NCBI RefSeq assembly: GCF_004786035.1
Contig: NZ_CP035088.1
Coordinates: forward strand, 4,066,001 to 4,130,000
DNA from: Pseudomonas viciae
Lineage (GTDB): Bacteria; Pseudomonadota; Gammaproteobacteria; Pseudomonadales; Pseudomonadaceae
Length of the DNA stretch: 64,000 nucleotides
Direction of reading: 5' to 3'
Shown: piece after piece, positions 1-7,970 of the stretch
Layout: every line of letters starts with the position of its first letter
How positions within the stretch are numbered: position 1 is the first letter of the stretch
Notes under the pieces: generated by a model
What the model saw: only the letters and a program-made list of their open reading frames with translations
Database searches by the model: none
What the model was told of the DNA's origin: nothing
Position numbers and translations under genes: made by a program

Positions 1-501
1 CTGCTGCTGGCTTTGATCGGTAAAACGCGCTACTGCCAGATCGAGCCTTTTCTCTTCGAGCATCTCCATCAGGTGGTTACTGGTCTGTTCCACCACTTCA
101 ATCGACAGCAACGGCCAACGCTGCTTGATCTGCAGGATCGCCTCGGGCAGGGCCACCGCCGTGGCGGCGAAGATCCCGCCGACCTTGAGATAGCCGTGAC
201 CGCCCTCGCGCAGGCTGCTGATTTGCTCGACGAACGAACGCGCGTCATTCAAGGCGATCTGCGCATAACGCAGCACATGCTCACCCAGAGCGGTGGGCGG
301 CATGCTCCGTGACAGTCGCTCGAACAAAGCAAAGCCGAGCAGGCTTTCGATTTCCTTGAGCATCTTGCTGATGGCCGGCTGGCTGAGGTTCATCTGCTGC
401 GCCGCCAAATGCATATTGCGCGTACGCCCCAAGGTGTCGATCAGCAACAGATGACGGAATTTGAGCCAGCCGCAGAAGCTGGAAAAGGACAGATCTGACA
501 T
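1..501 (-). CDS. LysR-family transcriptional regulator (3' end outside window)
   Basis: I read this gene directly from the reverse strand. The ATG is at 501-499, and the frame stays open to the window edge, giving about 167 N-terminal residues. Residues 15-75 form a LysR winged helix-turn-helix; the stretch around NMHLAAQQMNLSQPAISKML followed by a FERLSR wing is characteristic. The start of the effector-binding domain follows (KVGGIFAATAVALPEAI). It is divergent from the FAH/dehydratase operon across a 113-bp gap that contains a dyad (522-536), so it probably controls that operon, as GguR-type LysR proteins do for pentose and uronate genes. The regulator subfamily is inferred from context only. 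Confidence 0.85.
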   Translation of the reverse strand, partial: MSDLSFSSFCGWLKFRHLLLIDTLGRTRNMHLAAQQMNLSQPAISKMLKEIESLLGFALFERLSRSMPPTALGEHVLRYAQIALNDARSFVEQISSLREGGHGYLKVGGIFAATAVALPEAILQIKQRWPLLSIEVVEQTSNHLMEMLEEKRLDLAVARFTDQSQQQ

Positions 502-521
502 GGATTTTCCTCGGACCGGCA

Positions 522-536
522 ATAACCTGGCGTTAT
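522..536. promoter_or_regulatory. Putative LysR operator (ATAAC-N5-GTTAT dyad)
   Basis: ATAAC, five bases, then GTTAT form a perfect dyad in the 113-bp gap between the divergent LysR gene and the FAH/dehydratase operon. LysR proteins usually bind 15-bp dyads of this form close to their own promoter. Binding is inferred from position and symmetry. Confidence 0.45.
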
Positions 537-614
537 CGAATACTGAATATATCTCATTGGAGTTTATCGACCCTGCATCCTAGCGTGAAGGCTTTACGAA
601 CCAGGAAAAACGCC

Positions 615-1796
615 ATGTCGCTACTCCTTACTCCCGAGAACACCCTGCCGGTCGATGGCGTGGCTGGAACCCTGATTGGCCGCGCCTGGGTGCCTGGCCG
701 GATCGCCGGCCCCTCGCCCATTGTGCTGCGCAGCGACGGGGTGTTCGATCTGTCGGATCGTTTCGCGACCTTGAGTGACTTGCTGGAAACCGACTCGCCA
801 CTGGCCGCCGTGCGGCAGACACCGGGCACCTTCATTGCCAGCGTCGAAGCCCTGCTGGCCAACACCGGCCTCAACGCCGATCCGTCCAAACCGTCGCTGT
901 TGCCCCCCCTGGATTTGCAAGTGATCAAGGCCGCCGGCGTGACCTTCGCCGCCAGCATGATCGAACGGGTGATCGAGGAACAGGCCGGCGGTGACGCGGC
1001 AAAAGCCGAAGCTGTGCGCGCCACGGTGCACAATGTGATCGGCGACAACTTGCGCTCGATCGTGCCGGGCTCTGAGCAGGCCATGCGCCTGAAAGCCTGG
1101 CTCATCGAACAGGGCATGTGGTCGCAGTATCTGGAAGTCGGCATCGGCCCGGATGCGGAAATCTTCACCAAGGCACCGGTCCTGGCCGCCGTCGGCAGCG
1201 GCAGCCACATTGGCATTCATCCCGGCTCCCAATGGAACAACCCGGAACCGGAAGTGGTGCTGGCGGTGAACAGCCGCGGCCAGATCCACGGCGCCAGCTT
1301 GGGCAACGACGTCAATCTGCGGGATTTCGAAGGCCGCAGTGCGCTGCTGTTGAGCAAGGCCAAGGACAACAATGCGTCCTGCGCCATCGGGCCGTTCATT
1401 CGTCTGTTTGACGAAGGCTTCAGCCTCGATGATGTGCGGGCCTGCGTGGTCGATCTGGAGGTTCGAGGCGAGGACGGTTACCGCCTGCACGGCTCGAGTT
1501 CGATGAGCCAGATCAGCCGTGACCCGCAGGACCTGGCAGGCCAGACACTCAATGGCAATCACCAATATCCGGACGGCTTCCTGTTGTTTCTGGGTACTTT
1601 GTTTGCCCCCACCGCAGACCGTGATCATGCCGGCGGCGGTTTCACCCACAAACTGGGTGATCGGGTCAGTATCAGCAGCCCGTTGCTCGGCAGCCTGCAT
1701 AATCAAGTGACCCACAGCTGCGACGCCACACCCTGGACCTTCGGCGTCGGCGCCTTGCTGCGCAACCTGGCCGCCCGAGGACTGCTCGCCCGCTGA
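615..1796 (+). CDS. FAH-family protein, GguC/AraD1-like (probable 2-keto-3-deoxypentonate dehydratase)
   Basis: The protein has 393 residues. I chose the ATG at 615 because AGGAAAAA lies just upstream; a GTG at 585 would add ten residues with no ribosome site. The C-terminal half is a fumarylacetoacetate-hydrolase fold, with the family's NPEPEVVLAV metal-site segment at about residue 216 and the GRSALLLSKAKDNNASCAIG segment after it. GguC/AraD1-type FAH proteins dehydrate 2-keto-3-deoxy-L-arabonate to 2-ketoglutarate semialdehyde in the oxidative pentose pathway. The downstream IlvD/Edd dehydratase, 41 bases away, would supply that substrate from a pentonate. The exact sugar acid is inferred and could be arabonate, xylonate or a related acid. 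Confidence 0.75.
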   Translation: MSLLLTPENTLPVDGVAGTLIGRAWVPGRIAGPSPIVLRSDGVFDLSDRFATLSDLLETDSPLAAVRQTPGTFIASVEALLANTGLNADPSKPSLLPPLDLQVIKAAGVTFAASMIERVIEEQAGGDAAKAEAVRATVHNVIGDNLRSIVPGSEQAMRLKAWLIEQGMWSQYLEVGIGPDAEIFTKAPVLAAVGSGSHIGIHPGSQWNNPEPEVVLAVNSRGQIHGASLGNDVNLRDFEGRSALLLSKAKDNNASCAIGPFIRLFDEGFSLDDVRACVVDLEVRGEDGYRLHGSSSMSQISRDPQDLAGQTLNGNHQYPDGFLLFLGTLFAPTADRDHAGGGFTHKLGDRVSISSPLLGSLHNQVTHSCDATPWTFGVGALLRNLAARGLLAR

Positions 1797-1837
1797 ACCG
1801 TTTGCCGATTCGCCTAATTACAAGAGAGAAATGAATC

Positions 1838-3622
1838 ATGACTGACACGCCAAAACGCCGCCTGCGCAGCGAGCAATGGTTCAACGACCCTGCCCACGCG
1901 GACATGACTGCCCTGTATGTCGAACGCTACATGAACTACGGGATGACCCGCGAAGAGCTGCAATCGGGACGCCCGATCATCGGCATCGCCCAGACCGGCA
2001 GCGACCTGACACCCTGCAACCGGCATCACCTGGAGCTGGCACAACGGGTCAAGGCCGGTATCCGTGACGCCGGCGGCATTCCCATGGAATTCCCGGTGCA
2101 CCCGATCGCCGAGCAGTCGCGCCGGCCCACCGCGGCACTGGACCGTAACCTGGCCTACCTGGGATTGGTGGAGATCCTTCATGGTTATCCATTGGACGGC
2201 GTGGTGCTCACCACCGGTTGCGACAAGACCACCCCGGCCTGCCTGATGGCGGCGGCCACCACCGATCTGCCGGCGATTGTCCTGTCCGGCGGGCCGATGC
2301 TCGACGGTCACCACAAGGGCGAGTTGATCGGCTCCGGTACCGTGCTCTGGCATGCGCGCAACCTGATGGCCGCCGGGGAGATCGATTACGAAGGCTTCAT
2401 GGAAATGACCACCGCCGCATCGCCGTCGGTGGGTCACTGCAACACCATGGGCACCGCCCTGTCGATGAACGCCCTGGCCGAAGCCCTGGGCATGTCGCTG
2501 CCCGGTTGCGCGAGCATTCCAGCGCCCTACCGCGAACGCGGACAAATGGCCTATGCCACCGGCAAGCGCATCTGCGAACTGGTGCTGCAAGACGTCCGCC
2601 CATCACAGATCATGACCCGCGAAGCCTTCGAGAACGCCATCGCCGTGGCCTCGGCATTGGGTGCTTCGAGCAACTGCCCACCGCACCTGATCGCCATTGC
2701 CCGGCACATGGGTGTCGAACTGAGCCTGGATGACTGGCAACGAATTGGCGAGGACGTGCCGCTACTGGTCAATTGCATGCCGGCGGGCAAGTACCTGGGT
2801 GAAGGTTTCCATCGGGCCGGTGGCGTGCCCGCGGTCATGCATGAACTGCAAAAAGCCGGACGCCTGCATGAAGACTGCGCCACGGTCAGCGGCAAGACCA
2901 TCGGCGAAATCGTGCGCAGCAGCCTGACCAGCAACGCCGATGTGATCCACCCCTTCGACACCCCGCTCAAACACCGAGCCGGGTTCATCGTGCTCAGCGG
3001 CAATTTCTTCGACAGCGCGATCATGAAGATGTCGGTGGTGGGCGAAGCGTTCCGCAAGACCTACCTGTCCGAACCCGGTGCCGAGAATAGCTTCGAAGCC
3101 CGCGCCATCGTGTTCGAAGGACCGGAGGACTACCACGCCCGGATCGACGACCCGGCACTGGACATCGACGAGCGCTGCATCCTGGTGATCCGCGGCGTTG
3201 GCACCGTGGGCTACCCTGGCAGCGCCGAAGTGGTGAACATGGCCCCTCCGGCGGCGCTGATCAAGCAAGGCATCGACTCCCTGCCCTGCCTCGGCGACGG
3301 GCGCCAGAGCGGCACATCGGCAAGCCCGTCGATCCTCAACATGTCCCCGGAGGCAGCCGTGGGCGGCGGCCTGGCGTTGCTGAAAACCAACGACCGGCTG
3401 AAAGTGGACCTGAACACCCGAACCGTGAACTTGCTGATCGACGACGCCGAAATGAACCGCCGCCGGCTTGAGTGGACGCCGAACATTCCGCCGTCGCAAA
3501 CGCCTTGGCAGGAACTGTATCGGCAATTGGTGGGACAGCTGTCCACGGGGGGCTGCCTGGAGCCTGCGACTTTGCATCTGCGAGTGATTGCTCGTAGTGG
3601 GGAGCCGCGTCATTCGCATTGA
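1838..3622 (+). CDS. IlvD/Edd-family sugar-acid dehydratase (L-arabonate/D-xylonate dehydratase type)
   Basis: This 594-residue protein belongs to the IlvD/Edd family of Fe-S and Mg-dependent dehydratases. Visible signatures are TGCDKTTPAC near residue 127, which holds iron-sulfur cysteines, and GHCNTMGTALSMN near residue 200. Length and N-terminus (EQWFNDPAHADMTALY...ERYMNYGMTREEL) resemble pentonate dehydratases rather than dihydroxy-acid dehydratase IlvD or phosphogluconate dehydratase Edd. It would convert an aldonate such as L-arabonate to the 2-keto-3-deoxy acid used by the preceding gene. The two are probably one transcript with the divergent LysR gene as controller. Substrate choice cannot be read from the sequence. 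Confidence 0.8.
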   Translation: MTDTPKRRLRSEQWFNDPAHADMTALYVERYMNYGMTREELQSGRPIIGIAQTGSDLTPCNRHHLELAQRVKAGIRDAGGIPMEFPVHPIAEQSRRPTAALDRNLAYLGLVEILHGYPLDGVVLTTGCDKTTPACLMAAATTDLPAIVLSGGPMLDGHHKGELIGSGTVLWHARNLMAAGEIDYEGFMEMTTAASPSVGHCNTMGTALSMNALAEALGMSLPGCASIPAPYRERGQMAYATGKRICELVLQDVRPSQIMTREAFENAIAVASALGASSNCPPHLIAIARHMGVELSLDDWQRIGEDVPLLVNCMPAGKYLGEGFHRAGGVPAVMHELQKAGRLHEDCATVSGKTIGEIVRSSLTSNADVIHPFDTPLKHRAGFIVLSGNFFDSAIMKMSVVGEAFRKTYLSEPGAENSFEARAIVFEGPEDYHARIDDPALDIDERCILVIRGVGTVGYPGSAEVVNMAPPAALIKQGIDSLPCLGDGRQSGTSASPSILNMSPEAAVGGGLALLKTNDRLKVDLNTRTVNLLIDDAEMNRRRLEWTPNIPPSQTPWQELYRQLVGQLSTGGCLEPATLHLRVIARSGEPRHSH

Positions 3623-3636
3623 CGAGGGCAAGCTCA

Positions 3637-3670
3637 GTATCGCTTCCGCGCACCGAGCGTGAAGCGATAC
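3637..3670. repeat. Perfect inverted repeat (10-bp arms) after the dehydratase gene
   Basis: GTATCGCTTC at 3637-3646 and its exact complement GAAGCGATAC at 3661-3670 are separated by 14 bases. It lies 15 bases after the dehydratase stop, so it may form a terminator hairpin. No T-run follows on the plus strand, so factor-independent termination is uncertain. Confidence 0.5.
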
Positions 3671-3832
3671 ACCAGTCCTGATACCTGGCAAATAGGCTTG
3701 CCTTACAGCATACGAGAAACGTAACCTTCTGGGCACGACACCCTTGCTGATCCGTCATTCAAGGCTATCGTCACCTCACGCGTGAAGGATTAACCGCAGC
3801 GATTCCCTGCTGCCCGATATCAAGGATGAAAC

Positions 3833-4333
3833 ATGATTCGACCCTCGTTTTCCAGCGCATGGGCCGCCTCTCAACGGATCTACGACACCGTCAATCCGTC
3901 TGAAAAAGTGGCGACCGTCATCGGCGGCAATGTTGCAACGAACATCAACAGCCGTGATCCGGCCCTACGGTGGGTCAACACCTGCGCAGTGCGCATGAGT
4001 TATATCCTCAACTACTCCGGCTCACTCATACCGCACATACGTGGCGAAACCGTGTCCGGCGCTGACAAGCGCTGGTACTTTTATCGCGTCAAAAGCCTGA
4101 TTGCCTATCTGGAACAGCAATGGGGAAAAGCCGAGACGATCAGGTACCCGGCCGCCGATGGCGGCCCCCTGGCAGGCAAGAAGGGGCTGATTTTGTTTGA
4201 AGTTTCTGGCTGGTCGGACGCCCAGGGGCATGCCACGTTGTTTGACGGCAGAATGTGCTATGACCATTGCTATTTCAATGAGCCGGGCGTGAACTATCAG
4301 ACCGACCGGGCGAACTTCTGGAGTTTGCCTTGA
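3833..4333 (+). CDS. tae4: Type VI secretion amidase effector, Tae4 family
   Basis: The 166-residue protein matches the Tae4 peptidoglycan amidase family, NlpC/P60-like cysteine peptidases that cleave the peptide stem of rival cell walls. The catalytic cysteine is Cys51 in the segment CAVRMSYILN, and the catalytic histidine is His133 in GHATLFDG. Cys142 and Cys146 near the C-terminus could form the disulfide known in this family. It has no signal peptide, as expected for T6SS cargo delivered by the secretion machine. The stop overlaps the ATG of the next gene (TGATG), which fits a toxin/immunity pair. No T6SS structural gene, VgrG or Hcp lies nearby, so it must use a system encoded elsewhere. 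Confidence 0.9.
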   Translation: MIRPSFSSAWAASQRIYDTVNPSEKVATVIGGNVATNINSRDPALRWVNTCAVRMSYILNYSGSLIPHIRGETVSGADKRWYFYRVKSLIAYLEQQWGKAETIRYPAADGGPLAGKKGLILFEVSGWSDAQGHATLFDGRMCYDHCYFNEPGVNYQTDRANFWSLP

Positions 4334-4788
4334 TGAAGTATTTGACTGCGATCCTGGTACTGGCCTGGGCAGCCGCACCTTCCAACAGTTGGGCCAAGGA
4401 TGATCCGATCCGCTCGCCACAGGCAGGCGAGCGCACCTACGCGCAAAACTACAAGGATATGGTGCTGGCGGACTGCATCGCTACCGCCTACAAGCGCGAA
4501 CCTGAAACGGCCCAGGACGCCGGAAGCAGTGCCAGTGCGCTGATGGATTGGACCTATTTCGATCTGGAGCAAGCCCCCCAAGCCGGTAGGCCTCTGATTG
4601 ACCAGTTTCTGGCCCGTGATTATCACAACCCCCTGGTCGAATCAGAGCGGCCAGGCGTGCGCTTTGAGTTGCTCAAATGCCTGGACCTGTACCACAGCAA
4701 GGAATTGGACAATCAGGTCAAGCAAGTGGTGATCAACCCCCAGCACACCTATCGCCAGGACAACCCGCCACGCCCCAAAAAGGAATGA
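4333..4788 (+). CDS. tai4: T6SS amidase immunity protein, Tai4 family
   Basis: The protein has 151 residues when started at the ATG at 4333, which overlaps the effector stop by one base. A TTG at 4330 is a less likely start. An N-terminal signal peptide (MKYLTAILVLAWAAAPSNSWA) directs it to the periplasm, where Tae4-type toxins act. The mature part is mostly helical, with the pattern NYKDMVLADCIATAYK and a second cysteine in LLKCLDLYHS, as seen in Tai4 proteins. Its role is to bind the cognate amidase and protect the producer and its kin. Assignment rests on family resemblance and on strict coupling to the Tae4 gene. Confidence 0.85.
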   Translation: MKYLTAILVLAWAAAPSNSWAKDDPIRSPQAGERTYAQNYKDMVLADCIATAYKREPETAQDAGSSASALMDWTYFDLEQAPQAGRPLIDQFLARDYHNPLVESERPGVRFELLKCLDLYHSKELDNQVKQVVINPQHTYRQDNPPRPKKE

Positions 4789-5145
4789 GCCCTGCGCGCC
4801 GCCATCCGTGGTGCTGGCCGGACGGATAAGCTCTGTAAACGGCAATGCCCTTTCGCAGCGCTCCATTCCACATAACGCAGCAACAGGTGTGCCCGACCGT
4901 ACACAGCCTTCGTGACGGTTGAAACCCGTGCTTGCCGGTGCTCATCACTGACGTTGTAGAGCGCACAAAAATCCGTTGCCACGGCTTTGGCTACGGATAG
5001 ATCGGCAAGCTCCCTACGCAAGAAACCGAGATAAGACGCGCCCGTTCCATCGACTCATAGCCATGGGTGAGGCAAACGTGGCGCGCGACCGCAAAGTTTT
5101 GCGCGGGGCTGCATACCCCGCATCTACAAGCGGTGCTCTGCTTGC
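4789..5145. other. 357-bp region without a confident gene
   Basis: The interval separates tai4 from the DUF1203 gene, which faces it on the opposite strand. The longest reading frames are 65-90 codons. None has a convincing ribosome site, and none translates into a family I recognise. A minus-strand frame at 4749-5021 overlaps the end of tai4 and gives a plausible-looking but unidentifiable peptide. It may be a decayed remnant. Confidence 0.4.
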
Positions 5146-5613
5146 TTATGCCCGATCTATCCGCCCCGAGTAACAACCCTGCTTCGCGTTGTGAACGTGA
5201 ATGTAACTGACCTCTGGATTGGCAAGCATCTGGTGGATCACAGGCTCTATCGCTTGCCCATCTACAACATCGGCATCCAACAGTATCCCGTCCTCGGAAA
5301 AAGCTCGAAGCGACAGTAGGCGCGTTCGCATCACCTCGGGCACCTGGTTGACGGCATCATAAGCTTGAGTAGCCCCTTCCCGAATGAAGATCGCATGGCA
5401 GGCGCGGTAGGGTGTGTTGGCCGGCTGGCTGACATGGTTCAGTAGCAGCATGCTTTGCCCAAGCTCTGCTTCTTTCATTTCTATACGATCAGGAAAGCCT
5501 GGTTTGCTGTCAACGAGATGACGCTCTACCCCTCTTGACGCGAGTTCTTCAGCAGACAATCCAAACAGTGTGCGAAATGACTCAGGGGCCAGGCCTGTGA
5601 TGCGAAAGTCCAT
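5146..5613 (-). CDS. DUF1203 domain protein
   Basis: The protein is 155 residues from the ATG at 5613. I chose this start because AAGAGG precedes it and the family usually begins with MDFRITGL-type sequence; an upstream start at 5736 would add 41 unrelated residues. The body carries conserved DUF1203 features: FGLSAEELASRGVERH, a LLLNHVSQPANTPYRACHAIF segment, and the C-terminal YIHVHNAKQGCYSGRI. DUF1203 proteins are small and soluble, with no established biochemical role. The gene stands alone, divergent from the tautomerase gene, and nothing around it suggests a pathway. Confidence 0.8.
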   Translation of the reverse strand: MDFRITGLAPESFRTLFGLSAEELASRGVERHLVDSKPGFPDRIEMKEAELGQSMLLLNHVSQPANTPYRACHAIFIREGATQAYDAVNQVPEVMRTRLLSLRAFSEDGILLDADVVDGQAIEPVIHQMLANPEVSYIHVHNAKQGCYSGRIDRA

Positions 5614-5873
5614 GATGGGCGCCTCTTGATGTGGGCGTCCATAAGGCGATAACCAGATCTGTATTCGCGATCCGATTCTTGCGGCCAAAAAATCAATGCC
5701 CCCCGGACAAGGCTTTTCGAAGGAGCCGCCATCCACGGCACTGATTGTTCTCTGTTATTGAATTCAGATGGCAATCCAGCAGGGTTTATCTCACAAACCC
5801 AAACAAGAAGAATGCGCTCCATGGGCTTGCGCCCTTCCCTCCCAGATCTGTTTCACACCCACGGAGCAAACCG

Positions 5874-6092
5874 ATGCCATTCGCCAACTACAAATTCCCG
5901 GAAGGAATCCTGGACCACGCCCGCAAAGAAGAGATCATCCATCGCACCACGCAGATGTTCGTCGAGTATTTCGGCGAGCAGGTTCGTCCATTCACCATGG
6001 TCCTGGTCGAAGAAGTGGCAGATGGCGGCTGGGGCCGCGCCGACGAGACGCTGACGCTTGAGAAGATGGGGTTGCCAGCCAAGGGACAATAA
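5874..6092 (+). CDS. Tautomerase-superfamily protein (4-oxalocrotonate tautomerase-like)
   Basis: This 72-residue protein begins Met-Pro (MPFANYKFPEG), so removal of Met exposes the N-terminal proline that acts as the catalytic base in the tautomerase superfamily. The start at 5874 is supported by GGAG nine bases upstream; a longer frame from 5745 lacks such a site and would bury the proline. The segment QMFVEYFGEQVRPFTMVLVEEV fits the single beta-alpha-beta unit of short tautomerases, which act as homohexamers. The second-shell arginine pattern is not obvious. It lies 74 bases before a DoxX gene in the same direction, possibly one transcript. Substrate unknown. Confidence 0.75.
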   Translation: MPFANYKFPEGILDHARKEEIIHRTTQMFVEYFGEQVRPFTMVLVEEVADGGWGRADETLTLEKMGLPAKGQ

Positions 6093-6166
6093 CGCCTTCG
6101 CAAGCCCGAGACGCCCATCCTGGCGGTCATCGATCACGACCGCTCGTTGACTACCAGGGACTTTCC

Positions 6167-6655
6167 ATGACCACGGAAAACGCATCATCGTTGCGCCCCG
6201 CTTTAGCCGCTGTGAACGCACGGGCCGCCAGCTTCGAACCTTATCTGTACGCCCTGCTGCGAATCACCTTCGCCGTGATCCTTTTTACCCACGGATTGCC
6301 GAAGGTTCTGCGCACCTCCCACGGATCGATGGCCGACCCAATGGCCGGGTCGATCAACCTCATCCAGAACGTGATGGGCTTACCTTTCGCTGCGCAACTC
6401 GCCTTCCTGGTCATGCTGCTGGAGACGGCAGGTGCGCTCATGCTGGCAACCGGGCTCGGCACGAGGTTGATAGCGCTGCTCGTCACACTTGAAATGGTTG
6501 CAATCAGCTATGCGCTCGGGCCGACCTGGCCCTGGATAGATCGAGGCATCGAGTTTCCTGTGCTGATGGGAGTTCTTGCCCTGTACATCGTCGCTCGCGG
6601 AGGCGGAGCCTATTCGTTGGACTCACGCTTGCGGCCGCGCGGCCTCAACATCTGA
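6167..6655 (+). CDS. DoxX-family inner-membrane protein
   Basis: The protein has 162 residues and about four hydrophobic segments. The start of the first, with RITFAVILFTHGLPKVL, resembles the conserved N-terminal membrane helix of DoxX proteins. Further helices are around AQLAFLVMLLETAGALMLATGLG, IALLVTLEMVAISYALG and FPVLMGVLALYIVARGGG. AGGGAC precedes the ATG at 6167. DoxX members are small quinone- or redox-associated membrane proteins without a defined general reaction. Its closeness to the tautomerase gene suggests a shared detoxification or stress role, but that is inference. Confidence 0.8.
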   Translation: MTTENASSLRPALAAVNARAASFEPYLYALLRITFAVILFTHGLPKVLRTSHGSMADPMAGSINLIQNVMGLPFAAQLAFLVMLLETAGALMLATGLGTRLIALLVTLEMVAISYALGPTWPWIDRGIEFPVLMGVLALYIVARGGGAYSLDSRLRPRGLNI

Positions 6656-6685
6656 ACCTGGGATATGGCCCTCCTGGTCCAGCGG

Positions 6686-6901
6686 TTAGTGGATATCACG
6701 ATGTCGCCGCAACCACTCATCGACAACATCTCCCAACGTCTTGGTAACGTCATTGCGCACCCAAGCCATGAAATCCCTGTCGAATTTAAAGTCCACGCCG
6801 CAGTGTTCCACCATGAACCTGCGAACGTTCTGTGTATTCCTGTAGCCTTTACAAACCAGCGTATCTCTTGTGAGCGGGTCACTGTGCCAATTGAAACTCA
6901 T
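6686..6901 (-). CDS. DUF6434 domain protein (small)
   Basis: The 71-residue product starts at the ATG at 6901, where AAGGAA lies nine bases upstream. An upstream ATG at 6937 would add twelve residues without a better site. The sequence reads LTRDTLVCKGYRNTQNVRRF followed by FDRDFMAWVRNDVTKTLGDV and ends DEWLRR. This is the pattern of DUF6434, a short domain often joined to SAP-type DNA-binding domains. No SAP domain is present here. Function is unknown. A plus-strand frame covers the same bases but has no recognisable product. Confidence 0.7.
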   Translation of the reverse strand: MSFNWHSDPLTRDTLVCKGYRNTQNVRRFMVEHCGVDFKFDRDFMAWVRNDVTKTLGDVVDEWLRRHRDIH

Positions 6902-6955
6902 GGGCAAATTCCTTACGCAGCGCTGTGACTCATACATTCATGGCAGACACCCATC

Positions 6956-7804
6956 CTACGAATCGGCTGCCTGATTTCTTGCAATCGGTATCCACACCTC
7001 TACGTAGCCCTTCCCTTGGGACGGCTCAAAATCAGCACTGTATTGCTCGAACTCAGGAGCGTCTGCAAGCTCGTATTCAGACTCAGGCAACCAGTGGTTG
7101 AAAATGCTGAAGAACGTCTGATGGATCGTCGAGATATGGCCCAGGTGTCGAAACACGGCATAGTTTTTCCGCGGCACTCTGAAGTGTCGAAAAACGGCGG
7201 GAAGATCGTCGACGCGGGACACCTCAGTGCCGGCAATGTACTCGAAACTGCCATCCTCTGCGGGATTGCAGCACAGGCCGTAGGTCCAAGTGCTTATCTG
7301 ATCGGGCATCCGCTCAATGTAAGGAGCGAAGGCTTGCCACAAACCCACGATGCCTTCGTTCTTGTCGAAGGTAAAACGCTCGCCCAGACCCGCAATGAAA
7401 AACTCGGATCGGGTTTCAAAGCGAGGCTCGGAGAGTGTTATGAGTTTGCGTTCTTTCATGCGTAAAGGCTCCACCAATGGAAGATTCTCATCCTTGTGCT
7501 CACGAACCTGCTTCGGAGTGCGCCCAAACAGATCGCAGAAAGCACGCGTAAAAGCCTCATGGGAGCCGTAGCCGGCATCCAGTGCTACCTGCAGGATATC
7601 CGGCGCCCCCCGGCGCAATGTGAGAGCTGCCTGGCTCAAACGCCGCGCGCGGATGTAACGCATCACCGACCAACCCGTCGACAGCGCAAACAAACGAGCC
7701 AGTGCAAAAGAAGACAGCTTGCAATGCTGCGCAACACGCCCCAGATCGAGGTTCGACCCCAGCTCCAGTTCGATGTACCACAGCGCTCTTTCAATGTTGC
7801 GCAT
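6956..7804 (-). CDS. AraC-family regulator with GyrI-like effector domain
   Basis: The protein is 282 residues from the ATG at 7804, chosen because AAGGAG precedes it; an earlier start at 7840 lacks one. Residues 1-105 hold two AraC helix-turn-helix motifs, visible as GRVAQHCKLSSFALARLF and ILQVALDAGYGSHEAFTRAF, followed by the conserved FGRTPKQVRE. The rest is a GyrI-like/Rob-type effector-binding domain (FIAGLGERFTF...YGLCCNPAEDGSFEYIAG...YAVFRHLGHI). This architecture is shared with SoxS/Rob-like drug- or redox-sensing regulators such as BmrR-type receptors. No target gene is obvious next to it. Confidence 0.85.
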   Translation of the reverse strand: MRNIERALWYIELELGSNLDLGRVAQHCKLSSFALARLFALSTGWSVMRYIRARRLSQAALTLRRGAPDILQVALDAGYGSHEAFTRAFCDLFGRTPKQVREHKDENLPLVEPLRMKERKLITLSEPRFETRSEFFIAGLGERFTFDKNEGIVGLWQAFAPYIERMPDQISTWTYGLCCNPAEDGSFEYIAGTEVSRVDDLPAVFRHFRVPRKNYAVFRHLGHISTIHQTFFSIFNHWLPESEYELADAPEFEQYSADFEPSQGKGYVEVWIPIARNQAADS

Positions 7805-7970
7805 GACGATGCTCCTTGAAAACTGGGGCAACGTTAGCAAATGAATAGGTTGGGTATTTGATCGTTCTTGTGATTTTTGCTTTCGACTCGAAGCGTGTAA
7901 AAAACTTCAGTGTCACACTAACGTGATTGCCGACACTCACCCGCAATAAGGGGAAGACTCACGGGAGTGC

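Noticed and set aside
585..614. GTG at 585 as the start of the FAH-family gene
   Set aside because: The ATG at 615 has a ribosome site and matches the usual N-terminus; the extra ten residues are unlike the family.
3637..3670. REP-type repeat
   Set aside because: I saw no other copy in the window, and the sequence lacks the usual Pseudomonas REP core, so I list it only as an inverted repeat.
6665..6928. Plus-strand 87-codon frame opposite the DUF6434 gene
   Set aside because: The minus strand has a ribosome site and a recognisable domain; the plus frame has neither.
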